64,000 bases of DNA from assembly GCA_028277345.1 (NCBI GenBank), contig JANQGM010000019.1:1-64000 (forward strand). Direction: 5' to 3'. Source of the DNA: Candidatus Bipolaricaulota bacterium (GTDB taxonomy: Bacteria; Bipolaricaulota; Bipolaricaulia; UBA7950; UBA9294). Position numbers and translations under genes: made by a program. The stretch's first letter is position 1. The number at the start of each line of letters is the position of its first letter. The notes under the pieces were generated by a model. That model made no database searches, was not told the DNA's origin, and worked only from the letters and a program-made list of their open reading frames with translations. Positions 1 through 8,352 of the stretch are shown piece by piece.

Positions 1-80
1 TCTTGGTTGTTACCTAGAGATTCTGCTTCGGTGACCCTCTTTCTTCCCCCTTCTTCAGCTACGGACCTGTAAACAGTACC

Positions 81-608
81 GTGAAACTCGACACTCTAGG
101 AGGAAAGATCGATCATGACGTCCCTGGGACTCTCTTGGGAAACTGGTTTGTCGAAGGGACCAACGGGTATGCGGGAGCTTCGCCTATAGGCGGATCCGTG
201 GCACCCAATCAGCAAGTGGGGTATTGGAGTACTCACTTGGCCATCGCTCCGGACCCCATCGATCCGTCCGTTCTCTTCATCTCCCTTGGAAGCTACGACG
301 GACGAACGGCGCAACATGCGATCGGAAATCCCAATCCGCACCCTGCCCTGGTGACCCCGGAGACAGGTCTCGTGAAGTACGAGCTTGTGGGTTCGCAATA
401 CATCGTCACATCGACAGGGGAGCCCTGGGCCGGCATCCTGAGAGCCGCCGCGCCGGATATCTTCGTTGAAATCTACCCCCAGCATGTCTACGGAACCGTA
501 TTGGTTGAGCTTCTCCCGGGCGAGCGACTGCGGGTCGAGAGCTTCCCAGGAGTTCCCTCTCATCGCGTATCGGCGTTCACTTCTGCTGCGCGCGTCTATT
601 CAAGGTAA
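81..608 (+). CDS. hypothetical protein, possibly a 5'-truncated gene
   Basis: Unrecognised 175 aa product read from GTG 81. It is rich in Gly, Pro and aromatic residues (LLGNWFVEG near the N-terminus, a hydrophobic strand GTVLVELLPGERL near the C-terminus), with no signal peptide or membrane segment, so a small beta-rich soluble fold is likely. The frame stays open and reads plausibly (FSYGPVNST) upstream of the GTG back to a TAG at 15-17, with no ATG and no clear ribosome-binding site. The gene may therefore be the remnant of a longer one interrupted at that stop, or may really start at GTG. Nothing nearby suggests a role. Confidence 0.5.
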   Translation: MKLDTLGGKIDHDVPGTLLGNWFVEGTNGYAGASPIGGSVAPNQQVGYWSTHLAIAPDPIDPSVLFISLGSYDGRTAQHAIGNPNPHPALVTPETGLVKYELVGSQYIVTSTGEPWAGILRAAAPDIFVEIYPQHVYGTVLVELLPGERLRVESFPGVPSHRVSAFTSAARVYSR

Positions 609-655
609 TGCTTTGCGTTTGGACATCCCTCGCTTACGACAGCCGCACGATCCTC

Positions 656-702
656 TTGACTTAGACATCGATCTATGTTATATATTTATCTAACTTAGAT
701 AA
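656..702 (+). promoter_or_regulatory. sigma-70-like promoter with overlapping palindromic operator
   Basis: A -35 TTGACT (656-661) and a -10 TATATA (679-684) are separated by 17 bp. A perfect 17-bp inverted repeat TTATCTAA-C-TTAGATAA (686-702) covers the expected transcription start. It sits just before the wHTH regulator gene at 721, as expected for an autoregulated ArsR-like repressor. The binding assignment is inference. Confidence 0.75.
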
Positions 703-720
703 TGGTCTACGGAACATGGC

Positions 721-1851
721 ATGACGACACCACAACACGATGTGCGCCCGATTCTCGAATGGGATTGCGGAACGGCCTATGATTTTTTCATCAGCTATGC
801 CGTTCTGTCGAATCCCAAGCGTTTTGGCGTGAGAAGCTCCTGGGCCTCTGGAATGCGGGCGCGCCTAGCGCCCAAGGATCGGAATGTCATGGACACTGCC
901 GTTTCGGTACTTGGCGTTCCAGCGCCGTGGGTTCACGAGATGAAGGCGCCCAAGAACGCCGAACAGTCTCTGAACGCGCTGTCAAACATACCCGCGAAGG
1001 AACGGCTTGTCGCACTGACCCCCGTCCCATGCCAAGAGGGGCAGATCGAGGAGCGGCAGTTTCTTCTCGCCATTGCAGCGCGTGGTGCGTGGTCGGCGGC
1101 GGATGTGGAGCAACTGGCTGAGGTGCGATCGAAACGAGGCGCGAAGCACAAGTTCCCAAAGCGCGAGGACCTTGAACGGATCTTGGAAACATGGGCGCAA
1201 GCCGAGCAATTCGGCGAAGACTATCTTGTGGGCCTTCGTGCGTATTACGATGTGTTTTTCGCTGAAGAGGAAAAGCGGATTGCCTCGAAATTGGAGATGG
1301 CGCTGAGGGTGGCGATGGAAAAAGCCGACGCCATGCGCACCCTTGATTTCCTCGAAGAAATCACCCAAGGCATTCGCTATGAAGACGCCTCCAACATGGA
1401 GCGATTGACACTTGTTCCCAGTTACTGGATCAACCCCCTGGTTCAGACGCACGCCCTGGGAGCTGGACATCGACTGTTGGCGTTCGGAGCACGCCCAGCG
1501 AACGATTCGCTCGTTCCTGGAGATCCGGTGCCGGATGCCCTTCGAAACTCACTCAAGGCTCTGGCTGACCCCACTCGGTTGCGAATCCTCCGCTATTTGC
1601 ATCATGACCCTATGACGATGGCTGAACTCACGAAACGGCTTCGACTCAGGATGCCTACGGTGATTCATCACCTGTCAGCGCTTCGTCTCGCGGGGCTTGT
1701 CTCCATTCACATCGAAGGAAAAGGCAAAGGCCCCGGACAACGCTACGGCGTGCGAACCGAAGGCCTTGACGCATCCATCCAGTCGCTTCAGGCGTTTATA
1801 CGCGGGGATCGTTCTGAACGAGAAGACGAACGAGCGAAGGAGGACACATGA
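721..1851 (+). CDS. ArsR-like winged-helix transcriptional regulator with large N-terminal domain
   Basis: 376 aa. The C-terminal part (about residues 277-365) is an ArsR/HTH_20-type winged helix: LRNSLKALADPTRLRILRYL, then MTMAELTKRL, then the recognition helix MPTVIHHLSALRLAGLV. The first 270 residues are helical, with no motif I recognise, and may be a ligand or oligomerisation domain like that of DUF5937-type regulators. The ordinary ArsR repressor is only about 100 aa, so this is a large version. It is preceded by a strong promoter and a perfect palindrome (686-702), suggesting autorepression. It overlaps the next small gene by 4 bases. No metal-binding Cys motif is seen in the wHTH part. 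Confidence 0.8.
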   Translation: MTTPQHDVRPILEWDCGTAYDFFISYAVLSNPKRFGVRSSWASGMRARLAPKDRNVMDTAVSVLGVPAPWVHEMKAPKNAEQSLNALSNIPAKERLVALTPVPCQEGQIEERQFLLAIAARGAWSAADVEQLAEVRSKRGAKHKFPKREDLERILETWAQAEQFGEDYLVGLRAYYDVFFAEEEKRIASKLEMALRVAMEKADAMRTLDFLEEITQGIRYEDASNMERLTLVPSYWINPLVQTHALGAGHRLLAFGARPANDSLVPGDPVPDALRNSLKALADPTRLRILRYLHHDPMTMAELTKRLRLRMPTVIHHLSALRLAGLVSIHIEGKGKGPGQRYGVRTEGLDASIQSLQAFIRGDRSEREDERAKEDT

Positions 1852-2099
1852 ACAACACCTATGAACTGAATCAACTATCGCATTTGATCGGCAAGGAGCG
1901 GATGATGAAGCGCGACTTCGCACGTGAGCTCCGTCGGGTTGAACAGCGGCGACACGCCTACCGCCGTATGCAACGGGAAATCGAGCGACTCATCAAAGCG
2001 GAAGGAAACACCGATTCGATCCGCGCCATGATCGATCAGTTGGCTGTGAAGCTGGACCCCTGCACACGGTCAGCGTCCCAGCCCTGCTGTCGATCCTAA
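1848..2099 (+). CDS. small basic coiled-coil protein coupled to regulator
   Basis: 83 aa, unrecognised. The ATG overlaps the stop of the upstream regulator (ATGA), so translation is probably coupled. The middle is strongly charged and helical (RELRRVEQRRHAYRRMQREI), predicting a coiled coil, and the tail has CTRSASQPCC. No signal peptide. It may bind the regulator or its DNA, but that is only inferred from the overlap. A short GGGGA-TGT-TCCCC hairpin at 2146-2158 follows and may act as a weak terminator between the converging genes. Confidence 0.6.
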   Translation: MNNTYELNQLSHLIGKERMMKRDFARELRRVEQRRHAYRRMQREIERLIKAEGNTDSIRAMIDQLAVKLDPCTRSASQPCCRS

Positions 2100-2163
2100 G
2101 GAAGAATGCCAGCCAAAAGGCGCACCGGGGGATGTCCTTGTAAAGGGGGATGTTCCCCGGTCT

Positions 2164-2823
2164 TCATTCAGGGGAGCTCGCTGCCCGGCGCTCGTCAATG
2201 AGCACCTCTCCGAATGCGTCGTACGCGCGAACCTCCGTACGCGCGGGCGCTTGGAGAGGATAATCGGACGCGTGCATCGACCAGATCATCGAATCCACGG
2301 GCTGTCCGTCCTTGATGGGGCCCCTCCGGCGCAGGGTGGCTTCGTGAACGAAACCAAGTTTTTGGGGGACGGATGAACTGGCAAGATTCTTCGGACTGCA
2401 GTGGATTTCCACGCGATCCATGCCATCAACCTCGAACGCGACCTTGGTCAAGGCTGCCGAGGCTTCGGTGGCATAGCCGAGGTTGATGTGATCGGCGCGA
2501 ATCCAATAGCCAATCTCGCGGGCATTGTCTCCTCGACGTGTGTGCAGGCCCGATCCGCCGATGACGAGCGATTCATCACGATCAAAGATGGCGTAGATGT
2601 AATCTTTATCGAGATCGAAGAATGCGCGGAATTGCCGCAAGCGCTTGATCTTGACATCCAAAGGCTCGGGTTCGTGCTCGGCCCACGGCATCCATTCGCG
2701 CAAGTGCTCAAGGCTGAGGTCGATGGCATCCTTGAGCAGCTGAGCGTCACGCGGCTCCCAGCACCTTAAGACCAGGCGCTCGGTTTCGATGCGATAGGCG
2801 GGACCGAGTTGCGTCTCAGACAT
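2164..2823 (-). CDS. GNAT acetyltransferase, RimJ/RimL type
   Basis: 219 aa. N-terminal IETERLVLRCWEPRDAQLL is the usual opening of Acetyltransf_3 proteins that acetylate N-terminal amines or small amines with acetyl-CoA. The acetyl-CoA-binding region is NLGYATEASAALTKVAF (about 118-134), followed by VEIHCSPKNLASSSVPQKLGF, the typical helix in which N-S-V precedes the LGF motif. About 35 extra residues at the C-terminus (from about 185) are not part of the standard domain. The substrate cannot be told from the sequence. It sits downstream of the uvrD-like gene on the same strand (44 bp gap). Confidence 0.85.
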   Translation of the reverse strand: MSETQLGPAYRIETERLVLRCWEPRDAQLLKDAIDLSLEHLREWMPWAEHEPEPLDVKIKRLRQFRAFFDLDKDYIYAIFDRDESLVIGGSGLHTRRGDNAREIGYWIRADHINLGYATEASAALTKVAFEVDGMDRVEIHCSPKNLASSSVPQKLGFVHEATLRRRGPIKDGQPVDSMIWSMHASDYPLQAPARTEVRAYDAFGEVLIDERRAASSPE

Positions 2824-2867
2824 GATGGTGGCGATGATACCGAAAAGCGAGAAAGTGATCGAAGGGT

Positions 2868-4925
2868 CTACACAGGCACCTCGCCGTCATCCCACATCTG
2901 ACGGATGCGTTCGGAGATATCCATCGGCGGTTCGCTGAAGGATTCCATGTCATTTCGCCTCGGCTGTTGCCGGGACAGATTGACGGTCTCCATGGAGGGC
3001 ACCACATGGCGGGAAAAGAACCGGCAGAGCTGCATGTAGGAGTGTGGGCTGGAAAGCCCATACCAACGGTGGTAGTACCGCAGTGGGCGGCTGACGTAGA
3101 GAAAGTCTCTGGCTCGCGTCAAGGCAACGTAGGCGAGCCGCCGCTCCTCCTCCAACTCTTCTTCGGAGCCCGCGGACATGTCTGAGGGAAGAAATCCGTC
3201 GGTCGCATGAATGAGGTAGACGACATCCCATTCGCAGCCCTTCGCGGAATGGATGGTCGATAGGATGAGGTAGTCCTCATCGCGCGACGGAGGGCCGGCG
3301 AGGTCGGCGGTGGCCGAGGGAGGATCCAACTGCAAGTCGACGAGGAACTTTCGCCGTGACGCGTATCCTGAGGCGATTTGCTCCAGGCTGACAAGATCCC
3401 GCACGCGAACGCTCGCATTGTCATAGGTCTTTTTCAAGAGGCTGTCGTAAAACTTTCGAATCCGCTCGATTTGAATCGCCGGTTCGTTGATGCCCATGGG
3501 TAGGAGATCTTCAATCATCTGGGTGAAGGCGCGAAGTTCGTCCCGAGCGGCGGGCGGTGCTTTGAACGAGCCGATGGCCTGGGGGTCTCCACCATTGGCG
3601 AGGACATGATCGAGGATTTTGGCGGCTGTGGACGGGCCGATTCCGTCCATCAACAGGAGAACGCGAAACCAGGCCATCTCATCGCGAGGATTCTCCAGTA
3701 AGCGCAAGATGGCGATAAGGTCCTTCACGTGGGCGGCTTCCATGAACTTCAGCCCGCCGTACTTGTGGTAGGGAATGTTGTGTCGCGTCAGCTCCAATTC
3801 GAGCGATGTGGAAAGGTAGGCGGCGCGAAACAGGACCGCTTGCTCCTTGAGCGGAATGCCCTCTTCATAGTGTTGGAGAATGCGTTCGATCAGGAATTCG
3901 TCTTGCTCGCCTTCGTCCTTGCAGGTGACCAGTTTGGGGCGCTGCTGAGATGAGCGTTCCGACCACAATTCCTTGGTGTACTGGTCTTCGGCCTCCGAAA
4001 TCAGGAGATTTGCCGTATCGAGGATCGGCATGACGGAGCGGTAGTTCTGCTCAAGGGTGAGAACCGTGGTCCCGGCGAATTGCTTGGGGAAGTCAAGCAT
4101 GTTTCGAACCGTGGCCCCCCTAAATCGGTAGATCGATTGGGCATCGTCTCCGACGACCATGATGTTGTCATGTTCAGTGCACATGCCTCCCAGAATCTGA
4201 GCTTGCATCCGGTTGGTGTCTTGGTACTCATCGACCAAGACATAGTCAAAGCGGCCCGAGATTTCCGTGGCGAGCGCGGGTGTCGAGAGCAGATGAACCC
4301 AATACAGGAGAAGATCGTCGAAATCGAGTACGTTGTTTTCTTGTTTTCGAGTGACATAGAGCTTGAAGAGTTCGCGAAGCTCGTCCTTCCATTCCTGACA
4401 CCATGGATATTCGCTTTGAAGCACAAGCTCGAGGTCCTCTGAAGCGTTGACGCAGCGGGAATAGATGGACAGGCACGTTCGCTTGCGAGGGAATCGCTTT
4501 TCCATCTTGTGCAACCCGAGATCGTGGCGGATGAGATTGAGCAGATCCTCAGCATCGCCTTGATCCATGACCGTGAAATCCTGCCTCAGGCCGGCGGACT
4601 CGTGATACAACCGAAGCAAGCGATTGGCAATGGCGTGGAACGTTCCACCCCAAACGCGTCCGGTCCCCGGCGTGCCGCGTGTGACGATGCCGGAGGCGCG
4701 GCGGAGCATCTCTTGGGCGGCGCGGCGTGTGAAGGTCAGCAGCAAGATCCGGGAAGGATCCATTCCCTGCGAGATGAGGTAGGCGACGCGATAGGCGAGG
4801 GTTTTCGTCTTGCCCGTTCCCGCGCCGGCAACCACCAAGAGGGGGCCGTCTCCATAGGTGACGGCCTCTCGCTGTTGTGGGTTCAGCTCATCGAGCCAAG
4901 CATACTCATCGTGCGTCGTGGACAT
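2868..4925 (-). CDS. uvrD: UvrD/PcrA-family superfamily 1 DNA helicase
   Basis: 685 aa, 3'-5' DNA helicase of the UvrD/PcrA/Rep family acting in excision repair and removal of protein roadblocks. Motifs in order: LNPQQREAV (Q motif), Walker A AGAGTGKTKT (about 34-43), DDLLLYW, Walker B VLVDEYQDTN, motif III GDDAQSIYRFRGA, motif IV EQNYRS, motif V LSTIHSAKGCEWDVVYL, motif VI LAYVALTRARDFLYV. It is a little shorter than E. coli UvrD (720 aa) and ends soon after motif VI, lacking the usual C-terminal tail. Start ATG 4925 has no ribosome-binding site but lies six bases after a TAAGGT box, so the mRNA may be leaderless. UvrD, PcrA and Rep cannot be separated by eye. Confidence 0.92.
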   Translation of the reverse strand: MSTTHDEYAWLDELNPQQREAVTYGDGPLLVVAGAGTGKTKTLAYRVAYLISQGMDPSRILLLTFTRRAAQEMLRRASGIVTRGTPGTGRVWGGTFHAIANRLLRLYHESAGLRQDFTVMDQGDAEDLLNLIRHDLGLHKMEKRFPRKRTCLSIYSRCVNASEDLELVLQSEYPWCQEWKDELRELFKLYVTRKQENNVLDFDDLLLYWVHLLSTPALATEISGRFDYVLVDEYQDTNRMQAQILGGMCTEHDNIMVVGDDAQSIYRFRGATVRNMLDFPKQFAGTTVLTLEQNYRSVMPILDTANLLISEAEDQYTKELWSERSSQQRPKLVTCKDEGEQDEFLIERILQHYEEGIPLKEQAVLFRAAYLSTSLELELTRHNIPYHKYGGLKFMEAAHVKDLIAILRLLENPRDEMAWFRVLLLMDGIGPSTAAKILDHVLANGGDPQAIGSFKAPPAARDELRAFTQMIEDLLPMGINEPAIQIERIRKFYDSLLKKTYDNASVRVRDLVSLEQIASGYASRRKFLVDLQLDPPSATADLAGPPSRDEDYLILSTIHSAKGCEWDVVYLIHATDGFLPSDMSAGSEEELEEERRLAYVALTRARDFLYVSRPLRYYHRWYGLSSPHSYMQLCRFFSRHVVPSMETVNLSRQQPRRNDMESFSEPPMDISERIRQMWDDGEVPV

Positions 4926-4931
4926 CGTGTA

Positions 4932-4937
4932 ACCTTA
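4932..4937 (-). promoter_or_regulatory. candidate -10 box for leaderless uvrD transcript
   Basis: TAAGGT on the minus strand, exactly 6 nt (TACACG) before the uvrD ATG at 4925, with no Shine-Dalgarno. The box is weak on its own and no good -35 is seen. It is listed because the same TAnnnT-6-ATG spacing recurs in this window. Confidence 0.4.
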
Positions 4938-4998
4938 TCCGATCCAGCGGTTTCCGCCGAAGATCCGTTGGGAAACCCATTCATCAGAGGAGCGCGCG

Positions 4999-5514
4999 AT
5001 GAAGACGAAACGGCTGAACCTTCGCCCTATTGAGATTAACGACGCCGAGAAGATCGTTGAACTATGGAGCGATCCACGCGTCACCGAGCACCTGGGCGGC
5101 CCTAAGGACCCGCAACGCATCCGCGACTTTACGATTGAGATCGCCACCGATCCTGAGGCTGTATTCGCGGAAGAGGGAGATCGTTGGTGGTCCGTGTGCT
5201 TGGGAAATACGGGAGATTGGATCGGCAAGTGCGGTTTGCTTGCCAAAGACGTTGAAGGGGTTAGCGAGATCGAGCTCTCGTATTTCTTCCTTCCAGCCGC
5301 ATGGGGGTCCGGCTATGCGACCGAGGCCGCCGCATGCTTGGCGGATCACGCCTTCAACGAACTGGGGCACTCTTCGCTGATCGCCATCATCGATCCGGAC
5401 AATCGTCGCTCAGCGAGGGTGGCGGAACGGCTGGGGATGGCCTTGGAGAAGACGATCCCTCGCCCCGGCGGCGTCACGAAGTGCATTTATCGGTTGCTGT
5501 CCGCAGCTCCCTAG
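4999..5514 (+). CDS. GNAT acetyltransferase, RimJ/RimL type
   Basis: 171 aa, with ribosome-binding site GAGGAG six bases before the ATG. MKTKRLNLRPIEINDAEKI is the standard Acetyltransf_3 start. The CoA-binding loop is AAWGSGYATEAAACLADHAF (about 94-113), followed by IIDPDNRRSARVAERLGM, where the Asn and Ser-Ala-Arg precede the LGM turn. It catalyses acetyl transfer from acetyl-CoA to an amine that cannot be named from sequence. The gene is divergent from uvrD with a 73-bp gap. It is a different subgroup from the GNAT at 2164-2823 and lacks its C-terminal extension. Confidence 0.85.
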   Translation: MKTKRLNLRPIEINDAEKIVELWSDPRVTEHLGGPKDPQRIRDFTIEIATDPEAVFAEEGDRWWSVCLGNTGDWIGKCGLLAKDVEGVSEIELSYFFLPAAWGSGYATEAAACLADHAFNELGHSSLIAIIDPDNRRSARVAERLGMALEKTIPRPGGVTKCIYRLLSAAP

Positions 5515-5625
5515 GCCCGGCACGTCGGGCACTGGGGCGTGTTCCGTTCCAATCGCGACCTTCCAATGTGCGACCGCGGTTCAGGCCCCACAGCTTTCGA
5601 CTGACGGTTCGTCACCTGCGCCCTC

Positions 5626-6471
5626 TTATGCCAATCTCCAACGATCTCCGCGGTGGCTGATGTCGAATTCCTTTTTCTGAAGCCAAGTTAGCGCTTCGGG
5701 ATCTCCGAGAAGGCGATTGGAATGATTGAAATGGATGAAGCGGATGATCGTCCCCAGGGTATCCAACCGTTCGACGGCGTCCTCGATGGGGGGATGCGGG
5801 ATCTCCCTGCGATCGCGGGTGGGAAGCTCGTCTGACGTGAAGAAGGTGCCATCGAGCAGAGCAATATCACATTCGCGAATCCAATGAAGGATCTCGCCTT
5901 CCCAGGCATCGATGTCCGGGCAATAGACCAACGAAGCCTCCGCTCCTCGGAGCCTCCACGCGACGGTATCGGACAGTTCATCTCGATGAGGAACGCTGAT
6001 AGGAAGGGCGGTCACATGCTCGCTGAGTGGGATGGGGTTTCCAGGGGAGACCTCGTGGATCTCGATGTTCTCAAGCGACACAAGCTGCCGCCAAGGCTGA
6101 TTGTGCTTCAAAAACGCGGCCATGCGCGGTGTGCACCATACGGGCAGCAGGCACGAATTGAGCGCTTCTCTTCCCAAGAAAGCCAATCCTAGATAATGGC
6201 CGATGTGCGCGTGGGTCAGGAGGAGGCCCGAAAACTCGACGTCTGCGAATTGAGAACGCAGCCCATCCAGCTGACGGCCGATATGCGGCGACGCATCAAC
6301 CAGCCAGAACCTCCCTTCCATCCGGTCAACGACGGCCAGCGATGCGCCTATCCGCTCGTGCAACGGATCGCGCCGCGCTGCTGCGCAATGGGTGCAGGAG
6401 CAGCCAAGTTGAGGAATTCCGGCATCCTGAGCGGTTCCTAGGACCCAAACGTCGACGTGGTTCGATCTCAT
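5626..6471 (-). CDS. PqqB-like metallo-beta-lactamase-fold protein
   Basis: 281 aa. The start (VLGTAQDAGIPQLGCSCTHC) and the metal site THAHIGHYLGL (about 85-95) match the PqqB branch of the metallo-beta-lactamase fold. The site is HxHxGH rather than the usual HxHxDH, as in PqqB. SVPHRDELSDTVAWRL and VYCPDIDAWE continue the family pattern, and a final HFNHSN supplies further histidines. PqqB takes part in PQQ cofactor synthesis, but no pqqA, C, D or E gene is near, so this is likely a PqqB-like hydrolase or oxygenase of other function. Start ATG 6471 follows TAGAAT by six bases, without a ribosome-binding site. Confidence 0.75.
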   Translation of the reverse strand: MRSNHVDVWVLGTAQDAGIPQLGCSCTHCAAARRDPLHERIGASLAVVDRMEGRFWLVDASPHIGRQLDGLRSQFADVEFSGLLLTHAHIGHYLGLAFLGREALNSCLLPVWCTPRMAAFLKHNQPWRQLVSLENIEIHEVSPGNPIPLSEHVTALPISVPHRDELSDTVAWRLRGAEASLVYCPDIDAWEGEILHWIRECDIALLDGTFFTSDELPTRDRREIPHPPIEDAVERLDTLGTIIRFIHFNHSNRLLGDPEALTWLQKKEFDISHRGDRWRLA

Positions 6472-6477
6472 GCGATC

Positions 6478-6483
6478 ATTCTA
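6478..6483 (-). promoter_or_regulatory. candidate -10 box for leaderless pqqB-like transcript
   Basis: TAGAAT (minus strand) followed by GATCGC and then the ATG at 6471. There is no Shine-Dalgarno, so transcription would begin at or next to the A of the start codon. No convincing -35 is seen. Confidence 0.55.
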
Positions 6484-6526
6484 CTTCCGGAACGGCGAGC
6501 GACCCATCGGACGATCCCAAAAGGAG

Positions 6527-6554
6527 CGCTCCCGAGGGGGCACCCTCGGGAGCG
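6527..6554 (-). terminator. intrinsic terminator of the Cys-cluster gene
   Basis: Perfect 12-bp stem CGCTCCCGAGGG / CCCTCGGGAGCG with a 4-nt loop. On the minus strand it is followed by CTCCTTTT. It lies 34 bases after the stop of the gene at 6589-7221 and before the promoter of the pqqB-like gene. Confidence 0.85.
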
Positions 6555-6588
6555 AGATACAACAGACTCCTGTGGATCGGAGTTGCCG

Positions 6589-7221
6589 CTAGCTTCCGGA
6601 TGAGGAGGCGATGGCCGGTTCGATGAGTTCTTTCATCCCACCACAGCCCCCTTGAGAAATGGGCGTGTTGCAGAGTCCACGATAGCATGATCCCTCAACG
6701 GTCAATCCATAGGCCATCGGGTCGATCTTTCGATTGACCATTTCGACGGCGATGGTGTAGTCGGGACGCGCGAATTGGAACCACTCCAACACGCTGCTGC
6801 GAACCTGTTCGGTTCCGTAATTCAGGGTATAGATCAGATGGGCGGCCAGTCCCTTTCCGCTTCGAATGAGGTTGCACGCTTGCCCTTCGTCGTTCTCGCA
6901 ACAACAACGAATGGCGAGGTTGTCGTCGCAACATGGGGCCACTAGCGAGCTGAGGGCATCGATGTAAACGGCATCCGTTTCAACGAGGGGAACGAGGGTG
7001 TACCACCAACCGACAAACTCGGGCAGAGAAGACAAGGAAAGCGGAATTCCATACGGTGTTTCCGTGCCTTCGTCTGGAATGAGTTCCGAATGAAGAGAGG
7101 ATACAAGATCTTCGGCAGCGAACACCGCTATGGAACTCATCGTCAAGAGAACGACAACGGTGGCAAGGGTCCACACGATCGGTGACATTGAACGGCGGAG
7201 ATGCATTCTCATCGCAATCAC
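6589..7221 (-). CDS. secreted protein with cysteine clusters (unknown function)
   Basis: 210 aa from GTG 7221, chosen because AGGAGG lies seven bases upstream. Residues 13-36 form a signal peptide ending FAA. The mature part carries nine cysteines in three groups: PCC (97-98), RCCC plus C116, then SCYRGLC (179-184) and GGCGGM (193). An acidic CCDDN...CCCENDEGQ stretch lies between them. No transmembrane segment follows the signal. I do not recognise the family. The paired and triple cysteines suggest an exported metal-binding or disulfide-linked domain. It stands alone, with its own terminator downstream and a divergent DMT exporter upstream. Confidence 0.75.
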   Translation of the reverse strand: MIAMRMHLRRSMSPIVWTLATVVVLLTMSSIAVFAAEDLVSSLHSELIPDEGTETPYGIPLSLSSLPEFVGWWYTLVPLVETDAVYIDALSSLVAPCCDDNLAIRCCCENDEGQACNLIRSGKGLAAHLIYTLNYGTEQVRSSVLEWFQFARPDYTIAVEMVNRKIDPMAYGLTVEGSCYRGLCNTPISQGGCGGMKELIEPAIASSSGS

Positions 7222-7375
7222 GTGAGGTCCTCCTCAGGGCGAATAGTTAAGTGAAATTATACACTATTTGCACGCGGAAGATGTCTTCCCCAGCGAAACC
7301 TCGGGTGACGGCGCTCATTGTTGCGCGGATGTCGAGTCCGTACACTCCCGCGGACTTGCTCCCCTGAGGAGGACC

Positions 7376-8245
7376 ATGCCAACGCTTGCCATTCTTCTTG
7401 CACTTTCAGCCGCCGCAGCTTGGGCGATCGGCATGACATCGGCCAAGCCGGGCGTTCGCTATATGGATGTTCTGACCTATACCCTGGCGCGGTGGAGTTT
7501 AGTCAGCGTCTTTGCCTTTGGGTATGGCGCCTTGACGGGGCATCTTTCTTTCCCCGGATGGACGGCGGTGGGATGGGCGGCGCTTGCCGGTGTCGTCGAT
7601 TCGGCGTTCGGCGGGGTCTTTTATTTGCTGGCCATGGAACGAACCTCAGCCTATCAAACGACGACCCTGTCCAGCACGGCGCCGTTGTGGGGCGTATTCA
7701 GCGCCGTCCTCCTCCTGGGAGAGCCCTTGTTGTGGCAGACTTTCGCATCCGCTGCTTTGGTCATTGCAGGAGCGGCGCTGCTCGCGCGGAAATCTCCGGA
7801 CTCTCATCAGCGAGCCGGTCTGGGCGCGCTCTACGCTGTGATTACGGGAGTGCTATGGGGCGTGTCAGAGACGGTGCCGGCTAAATTGGCGCTCAACAGT
7901 GGGATGACGCCGGAAACCTTGCTGCTCGTGTTCGCGCTTTCTGGCGCTGTGGGCATGTCGGTGCTGTTACCGCTGCTGCGTCCAAGGATTCCTCGACGCA
8001 TCGAACGAAGGGGCATCTTCTTTGTGGCCTTATCTTCGATCGCCGGCGCGTTCTTGGGGTGGCTGCTCTGGTTGCACGCCTTAAATCTGGCGCCAGCCAG
8101 TCTGATCTCACCCCTTCGGGGGTCGACGCTTCTGTTCGCTTTTCTCTACTCCCTCCTTCTCCTTCGGGAACGTCCCTCGCGATCTGCGTTGGCCGGCATC
8201 GGCCTGATTTTTCTTGGGGTTCTTGTGGTGTCGTTGGCGGGATAA
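7376..8245 (+). CDS. EamA/DMT-family membrane transporter
   Basis: 289 aa inner-membrane protein with about ten hydrophobic segments in two EamA repeats. The first ends near LLWQTFASAALVIAGAALLA, the second near SALAGIGLIFLGVLVVSLAG. Such proteins (drug/metabolite transporter superfamily) mostly export amino acids, nucleobases or drugs, and the substrate cannot be read here. ATG 7376 is preferred over an in-frame start at 7268 because GAGGAGG sits directly upstream and the hydrophobic repeat begins at once (MPTLAILLALSAAAAWAIG). It is divergent from the Cys-cluster gene. Confidence 0.85.
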   Translation: MPTLAILLALSAAAAWAIGMTSAKPGVRYMDVLTYTLARWSLVSVFAFGYGALTGHLSFPGWTAVGWAALAGVVDSAFGGVFYLLAMERTSAYQTTTLSSTAPLWGVFSAVLLLGEPLLWQTFASAALVIAGAALLARKSPDSHQRAGLGALYAVITGVLWGVSETVPAKLALNSGMTPETLLLVFALSGAVGMSVLLPLLRPRIPRRIERRGIFFVALSSIAGAFLGWLLWLHALNLAPASLISPLRGSTLLFAFLYSLLLLRERPSRSALAGIGLIFLGVLVVSLAG

Positions 8246-8279
8246 GCGACGCACGAGCTTCACACTCAGGGGATAACTC

Positions 8280-8319
8280 TTGACGCGAACGAAGGTTCGA
8301 TGTATTGTTAACTAGTTAA
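8280..8319 (+). promoter_or_regulatory. promoter and palindromic operator of the marR-ABC operon
   Basis: TTGACG (8280-8285), 17 bp, TATTGT (8303-8308). A perfect palindrome TTAACTAGTTAA (8308-8319) overlaps the end of the -10 and the likely start site, where a MarR-type repressor would block its own operon. The TTAA-rich half-sites suit MarR recognition. The regulator is the next gene. Confidence 0.7.
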
Positions 8320-8352
8320 TCGTTAAGTAATAAATGATTGGAAGGCCGTGCA

